NCBI GenBank assembly: GCA_035079385.1
Contig: JAVHKY010000049.1
Location: 372,001-436,000 of the forward strand
Source: Aspidiotus rigidus
Taxonomy: Eukaryota; Arthropoda; Insecta; Hemiptera; Diaspididae
Length of the DNA: 64,000 nt
Reading direction: 5' to 3'
Made by a program: the position numbers and the translations under genes. Within the stretch, counting starts at the first letter, position 1; every line of letters starts with the position of its first letter. This document shows positions 1-11,589 of the stretch, piece by piece. Below the pieces are notes generated by a model. That model saw nothing but the letters and a program-made list of their open reading frames with translations. It did not search any database and was not told where the DNA came from.

Positions 1-428
1 ACTCTCTTTAGCACCACACTGCTGTAGGACTTCATGGACCTTAGAAGAATAGGCCGATCTCTCCGTCACTACAACAGCGTTGCCCTTGTCAGCCTTAGTG
101 ACGATCAAATCTCCTTCTTTCATCTTCCTCCTTAGACCCTGAATCACTCCTCCCAATTTATTACTCATGCGAGGGAGGGGGTTATTACGGACTAATTCGG
201 CACAGACTTTCTGGGTATTAAAACCAGGACCAATCTTGACCGCAAGATCCGCAACAACATTCGCCAAGGTTTCATCATTCTTGAGGGGAGGCATACTGAG
301 CTTCAAACCTTTCTCAAGGAGGGATGTTTCGTCACTATTGAACACTACCTGACTGTTATTTATGAGGGGAGGATGGAATTTATGAACGACAACACCATCA
401 CTCACCCCCTCCTCAACCACCTCCTTCG
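1..428 (-). mobile_element. Penelope-like element fragment (PLE-1), N-terminal part of ORF, cut by window edge
   Basis: Read on the minus strand this encodes the segment before the reverse-transcriptase fingers of a Penelope-like element: a run ending in LPRMSNKL is followed in frame by a Lys/Arg-rich stretch and the motif LIVTKADKGNA. The same region occurs in PLE-B (38.2-38.6 kb, + strand) and PLE-C (15.2-15.6 kb, minus). Here the junction after SNKL stays in frame, whereas both other copies lack one G and shift frame. Similarity to the other copies stops at about 428, so the 5' part is missing, and the rest of the element runs off the left edge. PLE proteins normally combine an RT with a C-terminal GIY-YIG endonuclease; neither domain is inside the window for this copy. 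Confidence 0.8.
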
Positions 429-758
429 TGTAAGTGAACTAATCACAACACAGCATTGTTATAGCCAATAAGATCACAGTGTTATACTATAAAAACTCAT
501 GGTTAAGGCCTTGTTCAGGGTTGCCGGTGGTGGCACATTTGAGCCACATTGGCACATTTCTATTTCAGTGGCTCATTGTGTGGCACATTAAAATTGTGTG
601 GCACATTTACAGGTTTTTGAGAAAAAAACATGTTTTTATTAAAAAATGTCTTTTTTCTTCAAGAAAGAACATTTTAGAGAACATTTGCGCTCTCCGGAGC
701 CGGTTTATATCGTTCCGGAGATGTTGAACGCAAGTGGCACATTGTGGCACATTTTTTT
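429..758. repeat. Non-coding stretch with a cluster of GTGGCACATT repeats
   Basis: No gene is visible. Between about 525 and 755 the word TGGCACATT (with small variants) occurs about six times at irregular spacing, and the related TGGCACA appears again at 1,395 on the other side of the E1 element, so E1 seems to have inserted into this repeat cluster. Its origin is not recognised. Confidence 0.5.
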
Positions 759-1384
759 TGACATGTTCCATGTCTTTTCTCTCGCCGGACCCCGATTTTG
801 AAACTCGCGAGTACCCCCCCCCCCCCTAGTCAAGAGAAATCTCTACCCCGTGGGTGATTCAGAAATTCGCGAGTACACCCCGCGTAATGATAATAAATAA
901 TTATATTAATTAATTAATTTATTTATAAATAATTAAATAAATAAATAATTAAATAATTATATAAATAAATAATTAAATAAATAAATAATTAAATAAATAA
1001 ATAATTAAATAATTAATATAATTAAATAATTAAATAATTAAATAAATAAATAATATAATTAATAATTAGAAAATTTTCCAAGTCCCTCTTCCTATCATAT
1101 ATGGCTGGATAGTCGAAATTTTTCCAAGTCCCCTAGACTTGAATTGTCTCATACCATTCCAATACAACAGCGAGACAGGGTGCGAACGAGCGGAGCGAGT
1201 TCGCGCTACCTCATATTTCTCATAGAAGACTTATACGACGCCAAGATAGGTAAAGGGGTAAACGAATAATATCTCACGAACACTTGACCTAGTAGAAGCC
1301 TAGACTGAAATATTTCAAGATGACTGATAAAATATAAAAGACATGGAACATGATTTTCATTTATTTGGCTCTGCCAGAAAATTT
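759..1384. mobile_element. TIR element E1 with AT microsatellite core (MITE-like)
   Basis: The element opens with TGACATGTTCCATGTCTTTT and closes with the inverted counterpart AAAAGACATGGAACATG at about 1,337-1,353, followed by about 30 bp that is also conserved in the other copies and ends GCCAGAAAATT. Inside are a C-rich tract, the module CTCTACCCCGTGGGTGATTC, about 190 bp of TAAA/TAATTAAAT microsatellite (about 880-1,070), and a unique segment shared with the copies at 20,964-21,630 and 21,926-23,846. There is no coding capacity. Terminal inverted repeats without a transposase suggest a non-autonomous DNA element, but no clean target duplication could be read, so the class is inferred. Confidence 0.65.
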
Positions 1385-3180
1385 TTTCTGTAAGTGGCAC
1401 AATATCTAGACTTTTTACCGGCAACACTGCGGCCTTGTTTCCCAGTTGCGACACAACTGATGATGGGATAACACCCGGAAGTACTCTTGTATAAGCAACT
1501 AATAAAGTATATTTTTACAATTGAAAAACCCTTTTTCAATATTAGTGCTGTGATGTAGACGGTCAAACTACCTACATAACGACCAGGGATTTGAAATTAT
1601 CGCCAATCTGCGAGAGCCAGACCAGCCAAAGAGGCATAACCCATCATTCTCATTCGGTAGGAGAATTTTAGACAAATACTGATCAAAAGAGGTTGACTCT
1701 ATTCGACGGTACGAATAGGATACGAATAGCTCGGATAGGTCGAGGGGGGGAAAGGAGACAAAGGCTCACTCCTACCAAAGAAAGAGTTGGATCCCTCTCA
1801 GCGGCCACTCCCACACCAGCTAGCTCAAATGGCGGTAGAACCTGATGGGACTCTTAAACGGAGGGAGTGGGCTCTCCATAGGAAAACGCATACTGTCGTC
1901 GACTCTGGAAATTTGGCTTACACAAGTATCAAAAGAATGATAGAAAATAACTGAATGGAAACCAGACTCTTCGTTAGGATAGACCAGCTTCTCATCTACA
2001 CACTAACGGTGACCAAAAGGGGCGGTTCGGACTACCTCTAAAACTGACTGATCAGGTCAGGAAACCAACTACATAAGCAGGCAACAGCGATCAAATAATG
2101 AACAAATTTAGGTAGCCGAGAAACAAAACTATTGTAGATGAGACCATGCGCCAATAATAGGCTCTTTACCCTACGTGATCCACTGGTAGTTACCAAGCTG
2201 ACAAAGCAAAAACCCCCACCCGATATACGAACACTAGGAGGGAGGGGAGACGTCGGAGACGCACGATACACGCCTCTCAGGGGAAGAAATGTACCACCTA
2301 TCGAACAGGAACTCACGGCCGAAGCCCTCATCTGACGTCGAAGGTCTGCCTAGAAATAACTTTTCTGTAAATAACTGATGAAACTAAGGTGGAAAAGGTA
2401 CTACGGATAATATAATTTATACGACCACAAAGAAATGATACATATAAGTGTACGATACCGTTATTTCATATTCCTAGACATTTAGGTAATGGTCCTCCAC
2501 GACGACGACAGGTGTAGCTTCCAAAGAGCTCGGATGTAGTCTTCGATTTCGATGGTGGGCGGAGCCGCAGACGGGGTCGCCATCTGGCCGGAATGTAGCT
2601 CGGACTCGCGGAGATATCCCATAACCCACGAATCGTCACGCTTCTAGGGATCGCGTTACATCCCCTATGGGCCACACTCCCCGCGGGAGTGGCACTGGCT
2701 TATACTCGACCGTCGGCCATATCACCGGATTTTGACTGCCTTTCCAGTAGATTTACCAAGGTTCTACGAACTTCTCTACCTTCGGGTGACTGGGTGCTAG
2801 GGCGGAGTCTCGCTCGACGTGAAGTAGAAATCTGTCGCACTTAGGCTTTCCCTCTAAGTGAGCACTGCACCACACAGAAACACTATCACTGTCACGAAAT
2901 TTATTATCGCATCCCGGCTATCGCACGAATAAGGGGCAAACGTAACGAATTATCGCACCGCGGGACCGAACGGAGTTACGCATGGCTACCTGGTCAGTCC
3001 TGGTAGGAGCACACATTTCTCGCACCGAAACGCTGGGAGTAACTGACTTCAGAAACCGCGCGAAAGCTCGGCATCGGTCTCGAAGGACAGTTCGGCACGT
3101 ATCGCTGCGTCTCCTACCACCGAAACGAAGAGGAATCGGACGAATCAGATTTATCGAGCAACATCACGCCACTCGATAAA
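1385..3180. other. Unassigned non-coding stretch, partly GC-richer
   Basis: Nothing here is recognised as a gene. The stretch 2,480-3,170 is visibly richer in G and C than its surroundings and has several short open frames in both directions with no family motif. It does not resemble rRNA or a tRNA. It may be part of an unrecognised repeat. Confidence 0.4.
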
Positions 3181-5770
3181 TCAAGGAGAGAGGAATATTC
3201 GTAGTCGATAAGAATACCGACCACGAAGGACAAGATAAAAAAGGAAAAATAAGTAATCTCTCATTCTATCCGAGCTAACTCGAATAGAAAGAGTAGGAAA
3301 AGACGAAAAGGGAAGAGGAGAGGAATGAGATTCGAATTGAAAGTAACGGTATTCGTTTCGTAGATAAGAGAAGCTCACGACACACACACACATACATACC
3401 TCCTAGCTCGGTATCGCTCGCTCGAAACCCCTGTGACTTCACAGTACTCTACTTACACCTCACTCACTCATTATGAGTTCCGACTATGATTCGATGTTCG
3501 AAGATGAGACACGCAAAACTTCCTTTGTAAAGGAGTACTTTGCGGCATATCTGTTTTCTCGAGTCTGTTCGTCGAGCTAGTTACTCCTATTCCATAAATA
3601 ACTGCAGATTTCAGATACATTCTTTTCTCGCCTTTTCTTTTTCTACGATATTGTATTTGGACAAAGCACTTCTTTTTGTTCTTATGGTGTTTGGTTACTG
3701 AAAAATTTGTTATGGAAGAGAATTTTGCGAGACAGAGATTCACTATGTAGAGGTGCCCCTAGTTTAAACTATTTTGCCTTCTGACCTAATAAAATATAGC
3801 ACTGTGACCAATCTCTGTAATTCGTGAACGTTCGTCAAAGTGAAAATGATTTTGCTCGAAGCGGGTGCTTGACAGAATGATATAAAATTGATAAAATTGT
3901 CTCCACTTGTTAACCCCCTTTCTTATCCACTAAAATTCCCTTCTCTTCGGAACTTCTATTTGTGCTCTCTAGGATTCGTAGTATCGAAAATTGTCATATT
4001 GTAGCTTCGCGCGTCGTTAACATCCGACTGCCGTTGAAAAGCTTAGTGACTGTCTGCTCTTCCGGATTCCTAATGGATATAGACTATACCGATTCTCAAA
4101 AGCTTCATATTTATAATGAATTCTCGTCAAATCGACTCGATTAAATTAAATTTTCTGCCGCATTGGTGAACGCACTCTCCCCAGCTTTTAGTTTTACATA
4201 TACGTATACGCGGTGAACGCGTACAAACTATACGAAGGTATATTGAAAATTAATTCTAATCTACGAAATTCGTTCCGACTTAACCACTCATCGTTGGGAT
4301 TTATTAATAAATATACTATCGACGAAGACTTCTACAACGTGTGTCGTATAAGACGAATTTTAATCATAATTATAGACAGATTATTAGGCGTGCGTACGCG
4401 TATATTGATTCGTGTTCCGGATGCGTTCGAAAAGGAAGCCTTTTTTTTTTCGTAAGCTCCGTTCGTCGGCGTCGAGTTTCCTCCGTTGACGACTCAATGA
4501 TGAAATTTAATTTCATTCGGGCACTAATGAAGGAATAACCGCATTCATTAACGTTTCTATGATCTGTCGGTATTGTTGTCTTTAATCAAGCGCGATAATT
4601 TAATTGCCGCGAAAGTCGAATAAAGTTTTACCGAATAAAAGACGAAGCAGTACGCGGACGTCTATATAATATTATATATATTTGTCGTCGAGAAAAGGGT
4701 TCGATTAAAGATTTTTCTCGACTTTCGCCCGGAATTATTAAATATTTTTTTTCGCTCGGGTCGGGGATTCGTCGTCGCGACGACGTTCTTCAAAATGCGG
4801 TTTCGATGTGGTATAGCCGCTTTTAATTTTCAACCTTTTGCGTTAGAAAGAGAAGGGCACTTCATTTTATTGCGAGGTTACATATTTCTCAATTTACGCG
4901 TTCTCGACGTCTGCGTCATCGAAAAATTAAATGAAGGAACGATAAAGTGCGAGAGGGAAGAAAAAAAGGAGAAGGTATACGACATTTTTGCATTACGAGT
5001 GCCGACGGGTTTGCTCATTCTAATCGCGGCGCGGAAGACCTGCAGAAAGCATGTGCCACTCGAATGGGTTTCGTTTGTTCCGTTAGGGGGTGCGTTTATG
5101 CTGTTCGCGCCAATTTCGGAAAGTAGATGTACTTCTGGGCAGAACGAGGCGAGACCGGTGAATTACCGTATTCGGAGGAGCCGGTAAACTATACACCGCG
5201 AGTAAATATTGAAAGTTTACCTTCTCGTTAGAGCAGCGACAATAAGAGAATGATGAGCGGCGCGTTCTTTACAGAACCATTTTCGATGGCGCGACCGCGG
5301 ACTCACCTTCGTAAACAGTCGCTAATTAATTTCGCGTTTTGTTTGCGTTGGCAAATTTTAGGTAGGGGTCCGGAGAGCGATTCTGAGTAATTGACTCTCG
5401 CGCGAATATCGAAACACTCGATCGTGAAGTGGGAGATGCCGCGAACTTGGGGCTTAGAAAATGAAAAAGGATATACTTTTATTGGCGAAATTGCCCTCAA
5501 GAACAAATTGTACTCTTAGTCTGTTACTCGGTATTCGGCTGACGTGGCTCGATATGAGATTTGTATATAACATTGGAAGAGATTGACGAGGAAGGTGAGA
5601 CCCACGCACTTCTCTTTCTCCCTCCCTTCTCTGTCAGCGAAATCCATCCGTCTTCTTACGGTCGCATAATACATAAATTGACTGGAATTCTAATTACAGT
5701 ACGCGAAGAATTTAGAAAAATGAGAAGAAAAATCAGCCGCCATCGCATCTTCTGCTACGGTAGTTAAGAA
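3181..5770. other. Intergenic or intronic DNA, no gene recognised
   Basis: AT-rich DNA with frequent CpG-containing words and short homopolymers. The longest open frame (4,795-5,187, +) has no recognisable domain and no splice context and is probably chance. Nothing else supports a feature. Confidence 0.4.
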
Positions 5771-5799
5771 CTCACCTTCTCCACACAAGAGGAGTGTAC

Positions 5800-7265
5800 A
5801 CCCGAAGGTGTAGCAAATTATATTGAACCACAAGAAAATCAGCCGCTAAACGTTTTCGGTTAAACAACCATCATCGGAGCGTAAACGAAAGTGACTGAAT
5901 CCAACATCAACAAAGACAGGGGGAGTTAACCAGAAGATCATGATTTAACCAGCGAGTCATCGAAGTTTGAATCATTCTCATATACTAGCTCAATCAGACC
6001 CTCTTCAGGAATGAACCTGTTTAAAACCGTGAAGTCTTCGTTATTCCGGTGTCGTATGATTTCTATATTTTCTAAAGCCAACCGTTTAAAATATGAGTTC
6101 TCCCTATGGAGGAGGATACCAGAGCCTTCCTTGAATTTATGGCCATTCTCGAGTAGATGATCAGCAAAAGCCGAATCACCCGAATTACCCTTCTCCTACG
6201 CTTTTTTATGCTCCTCAATTCTTATTTGGAGCTGACGCCCAGTCATCCCTATATAAATACCTGGGCAATCGTTGCAGGCTATACTGTATACCCCACTTCG
6301 CTCGACTGGAGGAATCGGGTCCTTCAATTTCACAAATAAACTTTTTACAGTATTAACATTATAAAACGCCGGCCGGAACCCAAAAGGACCGAGTACCCTG
6401 CCCAACGTCAACGAAAACCTGCCCAAGTAAGGGAGTCTAATCCAACGTTTTCTACTGTAATGCAAATCCCTAGGGAGGGAGGTGGTAGAATCGAGGCATT
6501 TTCTTGTAAGCCTCCTTCGGACCATTAAATCAATGTCCACTCGAACTTGGTTCACTCTGGCCAGGTACTTAATCGTCCCTAGTTCCTTCTGGAAAGCATC
6601 CTGACTCAAGGGAATACTAGTCAGTCGATGTATCAAACTATTAAAGGTAGCGATCTTGTGTGCAGCGGGACAGAAAGATGACCCATGGATTGTTATATCA
6701 GTCGAAGTTTCTTTTCTATAAATACCAAATTCATGGACGCCATCTCTAATAAATATGGACAAATCCAAGAAATTTATTAATAATCCGCCAACTTCCAGAG
6801 TGAATTTTATGGAAGGATATCGGCCATTTAAGTGAGAAAGGAACTCACTAAGGAGTTCCACTGGGCCAGTCCACGCGCACAATATATCGTCTACATACCT
6901 ATGCCAGTAGAAGACATTATTTAGAAGTACCTGGCCCGAAGAAAACAATTCGACTTCAAATCTGGACATGAAAACCTCCGATATTAATGAGCCCAGAGGG
7001 GACCCAATAGGGATCCCCACTTCTTCCGGAAATTCGAAAAATTTTCCCTCAAATTTACAAAAATTGGGAGTCCAACAAACTCTTAGAAGGTCGAAGAATT
7101 CTACCAATTCCTCATGGGGGATACCAGTTTTTACGAGCAATTCGCCCATATGTTGGATTGCGACCGCCTTCGGGATATGAGGAAATAATCCCACCACATC
7201 AAAGGAACATAAAATCGTTTCCTCAGGGAGCCTTATGTCCTCTCCAGTGTTTTGAATCCTCTGTC
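5800..7265 (-). mobile_element. Penelope-like element PLE-2, 5'-truncated
   Basis: The minus-strand frame starting inside an RT core block (CSFDVVGLFP, about 7,200) runs through the RT palm motif WHRYVDDILCAW and INFLDLSI to a GIY-YIG endonuclease domain (GVYSIACNDC ... IYIGMTGRQ). An in-frame TAG at 6,193-6,195 interrupts the domain, just after EEHKKA, at a position that is Trp in the other copies; the same frame then continues through the usual C-terminal block (FADHLLENGHKF ... IPEEGLIELVY) to a TGA near 5,940. The start is missing: similarity begins at about 7,265, so this is a 5'-truncated copy. The 3' tail (5,800-5,940) carries the GATGA/stem/GAAA motif discussed in the findings. Confidence 0.9.
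6196..7200 (-). pseudogene. PLE-2 reverse transcriptase plus partial GIY-YIG endonuclease
   Basis: This is the longest open frame of PLE-2, about 333 codons. In family terms the protein copies the element RNA at a nicked target, with the GIY-YIG domain supplying the nick. Seen here are the RT block with FEFPEEVGIPIGSPLGSLISE, the catalytic YVDD, the thumb-region SLIHRLTSIPLS block, and the GIY-YIG core with IYIG and R in TGRQLQIRIEEH. The frame is cut by a TAG in place of a conserved Trp codon, and the N-terminal third is absent. It is therefore a broken relic, although most of the sequence is uncorrupted. There is no credible start codon because the element is truncated. Confidence 0.88.
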
Positions 7266-7286
7266 AGGAATTACTTTTCCTTCTTT

Positions 7287-8200
7287 CTATGTTCTTGAAA
7301 TTTTCAAAAGTTCTGAAAGTGCATGTCTATTGCAGTTTTCCTTGACATCGCGCTCTGATTCTCGTGAGTCAAGGATTCCAAGAAAACACTGTAGTCTGAT
7401 GACGTCACACTCCCTTAAAATGAACCGTGGAGAATTATTTACAGCGACCGGTTTCAAAAGTGATGGACGTTCATCATTAGGAGTACAATAAGTGGCTAAG
7501 AACCGGAATAAGTTTAATTGGGTGAGTGAGAACTTGGAAAATCTTGAAGGAGGAAAACGTACCGCGAAAGTGGCGGAGGGATCAATTTTACGAGTTCTGT
7601 TTCCCATAGAGTTGTGAGCTGTAATAGTTTCAACTTTTAGTAATTTTTCTTTAATGCAGTGGTGGAGGAAATGAAATCACAGCCCCTTCGAGGCAATATT
7701 TCGCCATAGAAAACTCATTTACATTCTCCTTATTCTGGGCGGTGCGGTGGTCTGAAATCCTAGTGGATAGGAAGCGGCCGGTTTACCCAATGTACTGAGA
7801 ATCACAGACACCGGAAGTCAGCGGATAGTTGCCAGCATTCCTGTCAGGGTGTACGGAATTTTCAAGGTCGATGCGACGAGTCAAAGCTCCGAGAGGATAA
7901 AACCCTTCTTTGTAGTTGATATTTTTGAGTATTTTCTCTAATTTGTAAGACATGTTACCCATAAGAAGAGCAAACGGATTCATCGGGTGCGACTGGAGAT
8001 ATCTTGAGTGACTTGGTGACTTGTTGATTGTTCTGTGTGTGATGAAAGGAGCAGACGCAAGCTTTTCCGTCGGATCAAGGCGGGATTCTGCTCATATTTT
8101 TTAGAGAGGTTGGTGGAGGAGCCGGTCGACGGCGTGTTTTATGATGACAGATAGCTTTGTCTGTTCTAGGGTGTAACGAGCGGTTATTCATGACTTCGTA
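7287..8200 (-). mobile_element. Fragment of a second, divergent PLE lineage (3' part)
   Basis: Minus-strand frames spell a degenerate PLE C-terminus: a block with SYKLEKILKNINYKEGFYPLG (7,860-7,960), then a Cys-containing GIY-YIG entry ending QYIG (7,783), a stop, and recognisable continuation (HRTAQNKENVN, CLE) down to about 7,640, followed by an open C-terminal tail to 7,287. The residues differ clearly from PLE-A, B, C and 2, so this is a separate lineage. It abuts the truncated 5' end of PLE-2. RT catalytic motifs are not recoverable upstream. Confidence 0.6.
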
Positions 8201-9477
8201 TCGATATTGAAGTTGATGGTCAAACCGAAGGAGTCAGGAAAAAGTTGGAGGACCAAACATTTTTCTAAATAGCTCAATATTGGAAATTGTTTCGATTCCA
8301 GCTCCTTTCATGATCAAAACTCCTTCGAAGGTTGGTATTTTTTCAAGACGTGTCCTCCTATCATATATAATTCCCCATTAGACGTTTGTCTAAATCCAAT
8401 TCCTTTGCTTAACTCAGTTTTTGACGGAAGACGAGATACGAGAATTTTCAACCTTCTCTCCCCTGATGAAACAGGTTCCCAGTTGAAATTTCGACTTTGG
8501 AGCTATTTATTGTGATAGGAGGCGGACAAAAAAATTTTAATCATCAAAAGGGTTGGGTTAGGGGAAGTTTTTGAATATCGAGTTGTGAGGACTCAGAAAA
8601 ATTTTGACTTTTGGAAATTCTAATTTTGAATTCAATCCTCCATAAATTATCAAAATCAAATTTGTCTTATGGAACAGATTCCTTAGATTCCCTCTTTAAC
8701 TTCGTTGAGAAATCCGTCGTTTTCAACTTTGGTTCAGAGCTAAATTTCAAGTTTCTCCTTTTTCAGAAAGGTTCATACGTAAAACTTTTCTTAGATCCCT
8801 TCTATAGATGACAATTTCAGAGGCATTGCATCTTTTGCAATGGTTTCGAGGAACTCGCTGTCTCCTAAGTAAGTCAACCTTCTCTCAAGGTCAACGTCCC
8901 CTCATCGTCATAGGATCGTAGTGCTCTTAACCTACTTCAAAGACTTGAAAAAGTCTCGAATTCCGACCTATGCTACACATATGAGTCTCCCTTTGGTGAA
9001 CTGGAGTTATGAGGCTTCGTTATAGAGGAGGAAGCTAGGAGAGGTTGTGACGGCATCGAGGGGAACCGATTTTTTACGATACGTTCATTCGAACCTAGTC
9101 TTGGACAAAGTCTTAAAGTTAGAATTATTCTTTCTCGATTAAGAGTTGTTCTTCTTTCTTTTCAGTAATTTTTGATGTTTATTCTTTTCCAAATTCCTAA
9201 TTCATATCAAGGTCATTTATGACGTTACAAAGATCGAATGTGGACATTTTCTCAGAACGTAACCCCATAGCTCTGAATTGGTTTTGACGTCTCCTCTCGA
9301 CCTGGCTATTTTTAGCCTAAGATTCCAGATTTTTCCATCTCTACAGAAGTTCAGAGTTCAGAATTTGTTCAAGTTCCTTCCTTTTTAGAAATTCATAGTT
9401 CGAGCTTTCTCAAGTCTCGTTCGTAAATCTTTTTAACAGGGAACCTGTTTTATGGGGGGCTATTTGAGAAATCTTCC
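8201..9477. other. Repeat-derived non-coding stretch
   Basis: No gene is recognised. Short pieces related to the GGACTTGGAAAAATTTCGAC minisatellite word occur (for example near 8,500-8,600), and T-rich segments dominate. It is probably old transposable-element or minisatellite debris. Confidence 0.4.
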
Positions 9478-9790
9478 GTGCGCCGTCCGCCGTCCGCCGT
9501 GCGCCGTCCAGCGAAAAACTTAGAAAAATTTCGACTCTTGAGCTATATATGATAGAAGGGGGACTTAGAAAAATTTCGACTCTCGAGCTATATATGATAG
9601 GAGGGGGACTTAGAAAAAATTTCGACTCTCGAGCTATAGATGATAGGAGGGGGGGACTTAGAAAAAATTCGACTCTCGCGCCATATGTGATAGGAGAGGG
9701 ACTTAGAAAAATTTCGACTCTCGAGCTATATATGATAGGAGGGGGACTTGAAAAATTTTCGACTCTCGAGCTAAGAGTGGAAATTTTAAC
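9478..9790. repeat. Minisatellite, ~45-bp unit, about six copies
   Basis: After a short GC-rich tandem stretch (CGCCGTCCGC words, 9,478-9,512), a unit of about 45 bp repeats: GACTTAGAAAAATTTCGAC, then CTCGAGCTATATATGATAGG, then a G run. Copies are nearly identical with small indels. The same unit occurs in opposite orientation inside the E-type TIR elements (ATCATATATGGCTGG ... TCGAAATTTTTCC) and in direct orientation at 18,715-18,900. Confidence 0.85.
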
Positions 9791-11585
9791 AAGGAACCTG
9801 ATTTATCCAACTATATTATATTACACTAATAGTTGGTCTAGGCCTTCTTTTTACTATCTTTCTCCAAATCTAGGCTTCCTTGAATTTTCAATACCAAATC
9901 TCACTCGAATCATAAAACAGGTTCCCTGCGTTCCTCGTTTAACTTCGTTAAGGAAGCCGTAATTTTTTACGTTCCTATATTATATAATCAAGATCGTGGA
10001 TGACATCACAAAGGTCGGACATGAACGCAAACTTTCCGAGGATATTCCGCCAACCAAACAGATAGCGGGTTCCAAAAAGGCTGGGTAAAACTTCTGAATG
10101 AGCAGTCATTATTAGAGCGTACATCAATCAACGAACAGATGTGAATAGCAAAACAAAATAGAGGAAGAGGAGGGTGGAGAGGAGATCAACTTCCCCTGTC
10201 TTTCCATTTTTTCGACTTCTTCGATTTTTTTTTTTTTTTCGATAGGAAATGGTAATTGAAAAAATTTCAATCATCGAGCTGTACTCTATAGGGGTGGCTG
10301 ACTTGAAATTGACTTGGAAAAATGTCAACCATCAAAGAAGTTGCACCTGACAAAATTTGAAATATCAAGGTATATAAGATTGGAGGGGAACTTGGAAAAA
10401 CTTGAACCATAAAAAGAGTCGGACTTGGGGAAAATTTCGATTATCGAATTCAGAAAAATGAAGACTTCCAGGGAATACCAATTCTCCCTTCCCTGATTTC
10501 CTCGTTCAACTTTGTTAACGAAGCCGTCGTTTTTTGACTCATTGGGGTCCATGGTTTTGAGCAATTTTTTTTAATATCATGCTCTAGCGCCTAAATTAGC
10601 AGTTTATATTTTTTTACTGAACAAGAAAGAATAACTCGTAACTCTTTATTACAGTGTCTTACTCGTGGAAGCCCTTTTCTCCCACATCGAGCATTGATCG
10701 TATGCCTAATTTAAGAATCGCTTTCACGATCTATTTTATTACACGACTCACTGGACCGCATTTTCTGAATGAATTCACTTCACGTATAGCGATTAGTTAG
10801 TGCCTGGAAAAATGATGAAAGGTTATAAGAAAGAATATAAAAAGCTGATTTATTATTATTATTATTTTTGATCTGTTGTTGATACTTGAAAAGCAGGTGG
10901 TTAGTTAAAGGACGTGTGTCATCCTGTACGTAGGAAAATATTTTTATTGCTATAAAATTAAACGTAAAAGCTTTTCAAAGCGCTCATATTTCTTGAGATG
11001 CTGACGCGAGCGAATGCTGTTATCTAAATGGAGTATTACACACGTTGTTCTCGTTGAGAACTATCGTTAAGAAAAACGCGAAGTCCAAAATATTTTGTAT
11101 GTCAAGCACACCTTAGAACAGAGGGGAAGCAGGATATAGCATTTGTATATTCTTGCAAGATTTCCATATTATTTTTTGTGCGTCAGAAAAATTTTTTTGG
11201 TAACTTTTCATTTTCGTCTCGTCTTGTGTGACTTTTTCGATGCTAATGCAACATTAATTTCAATTGTTCGTTCTTCCGCGCTGTTACGGTTCATACAAAA
11301 ATTTTTAGTCTATTCAAATATAGTTCGATTATTTGGCTGATTTCAGTAGAAACCAGAAGATCTAGGAAGTTTATTCGAGTCATTGTCAGACTTCGGCTAC
11401 AGACTAAAAGGATTCATATAAATTTCTTTTTTTTTTACCAATTTACGAGCTGCTAGCAGACTGCCTACAGGGCTATGTGCTCGGCGAAATTGTGTGACTA
11501 TGTGCTTGAGATGAAGTTTGCTTGTTGTAAAAAGTTGAGTATGTATGGGATGGAGGGGAACTAATCTGATAGCGTTTCTGTATGG
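9791..11585. other. Non-coding stretch with scattered minisatellite words
   Basis: There is no recognisable gene. Between 10,230 and 10,450 further words of the GACTTGGAAAAA type appear, and the remainder is AT-rich DNA resembling intronic sequence. Open frames here lack motifs. Confidence 0.4.
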
Positions 11586-11589
11586 CTGT

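Noticed and set aside
2460..2900. GC-richer segment considered as rRNA or a structured RNA
   Set aside because: No rRNA-like conserved words and no tRNA boxes were found.
4795..5187. 130-codon + open frame
   Set aside because: No recognisable domain, composition like its flanks, no splice or promoter support.
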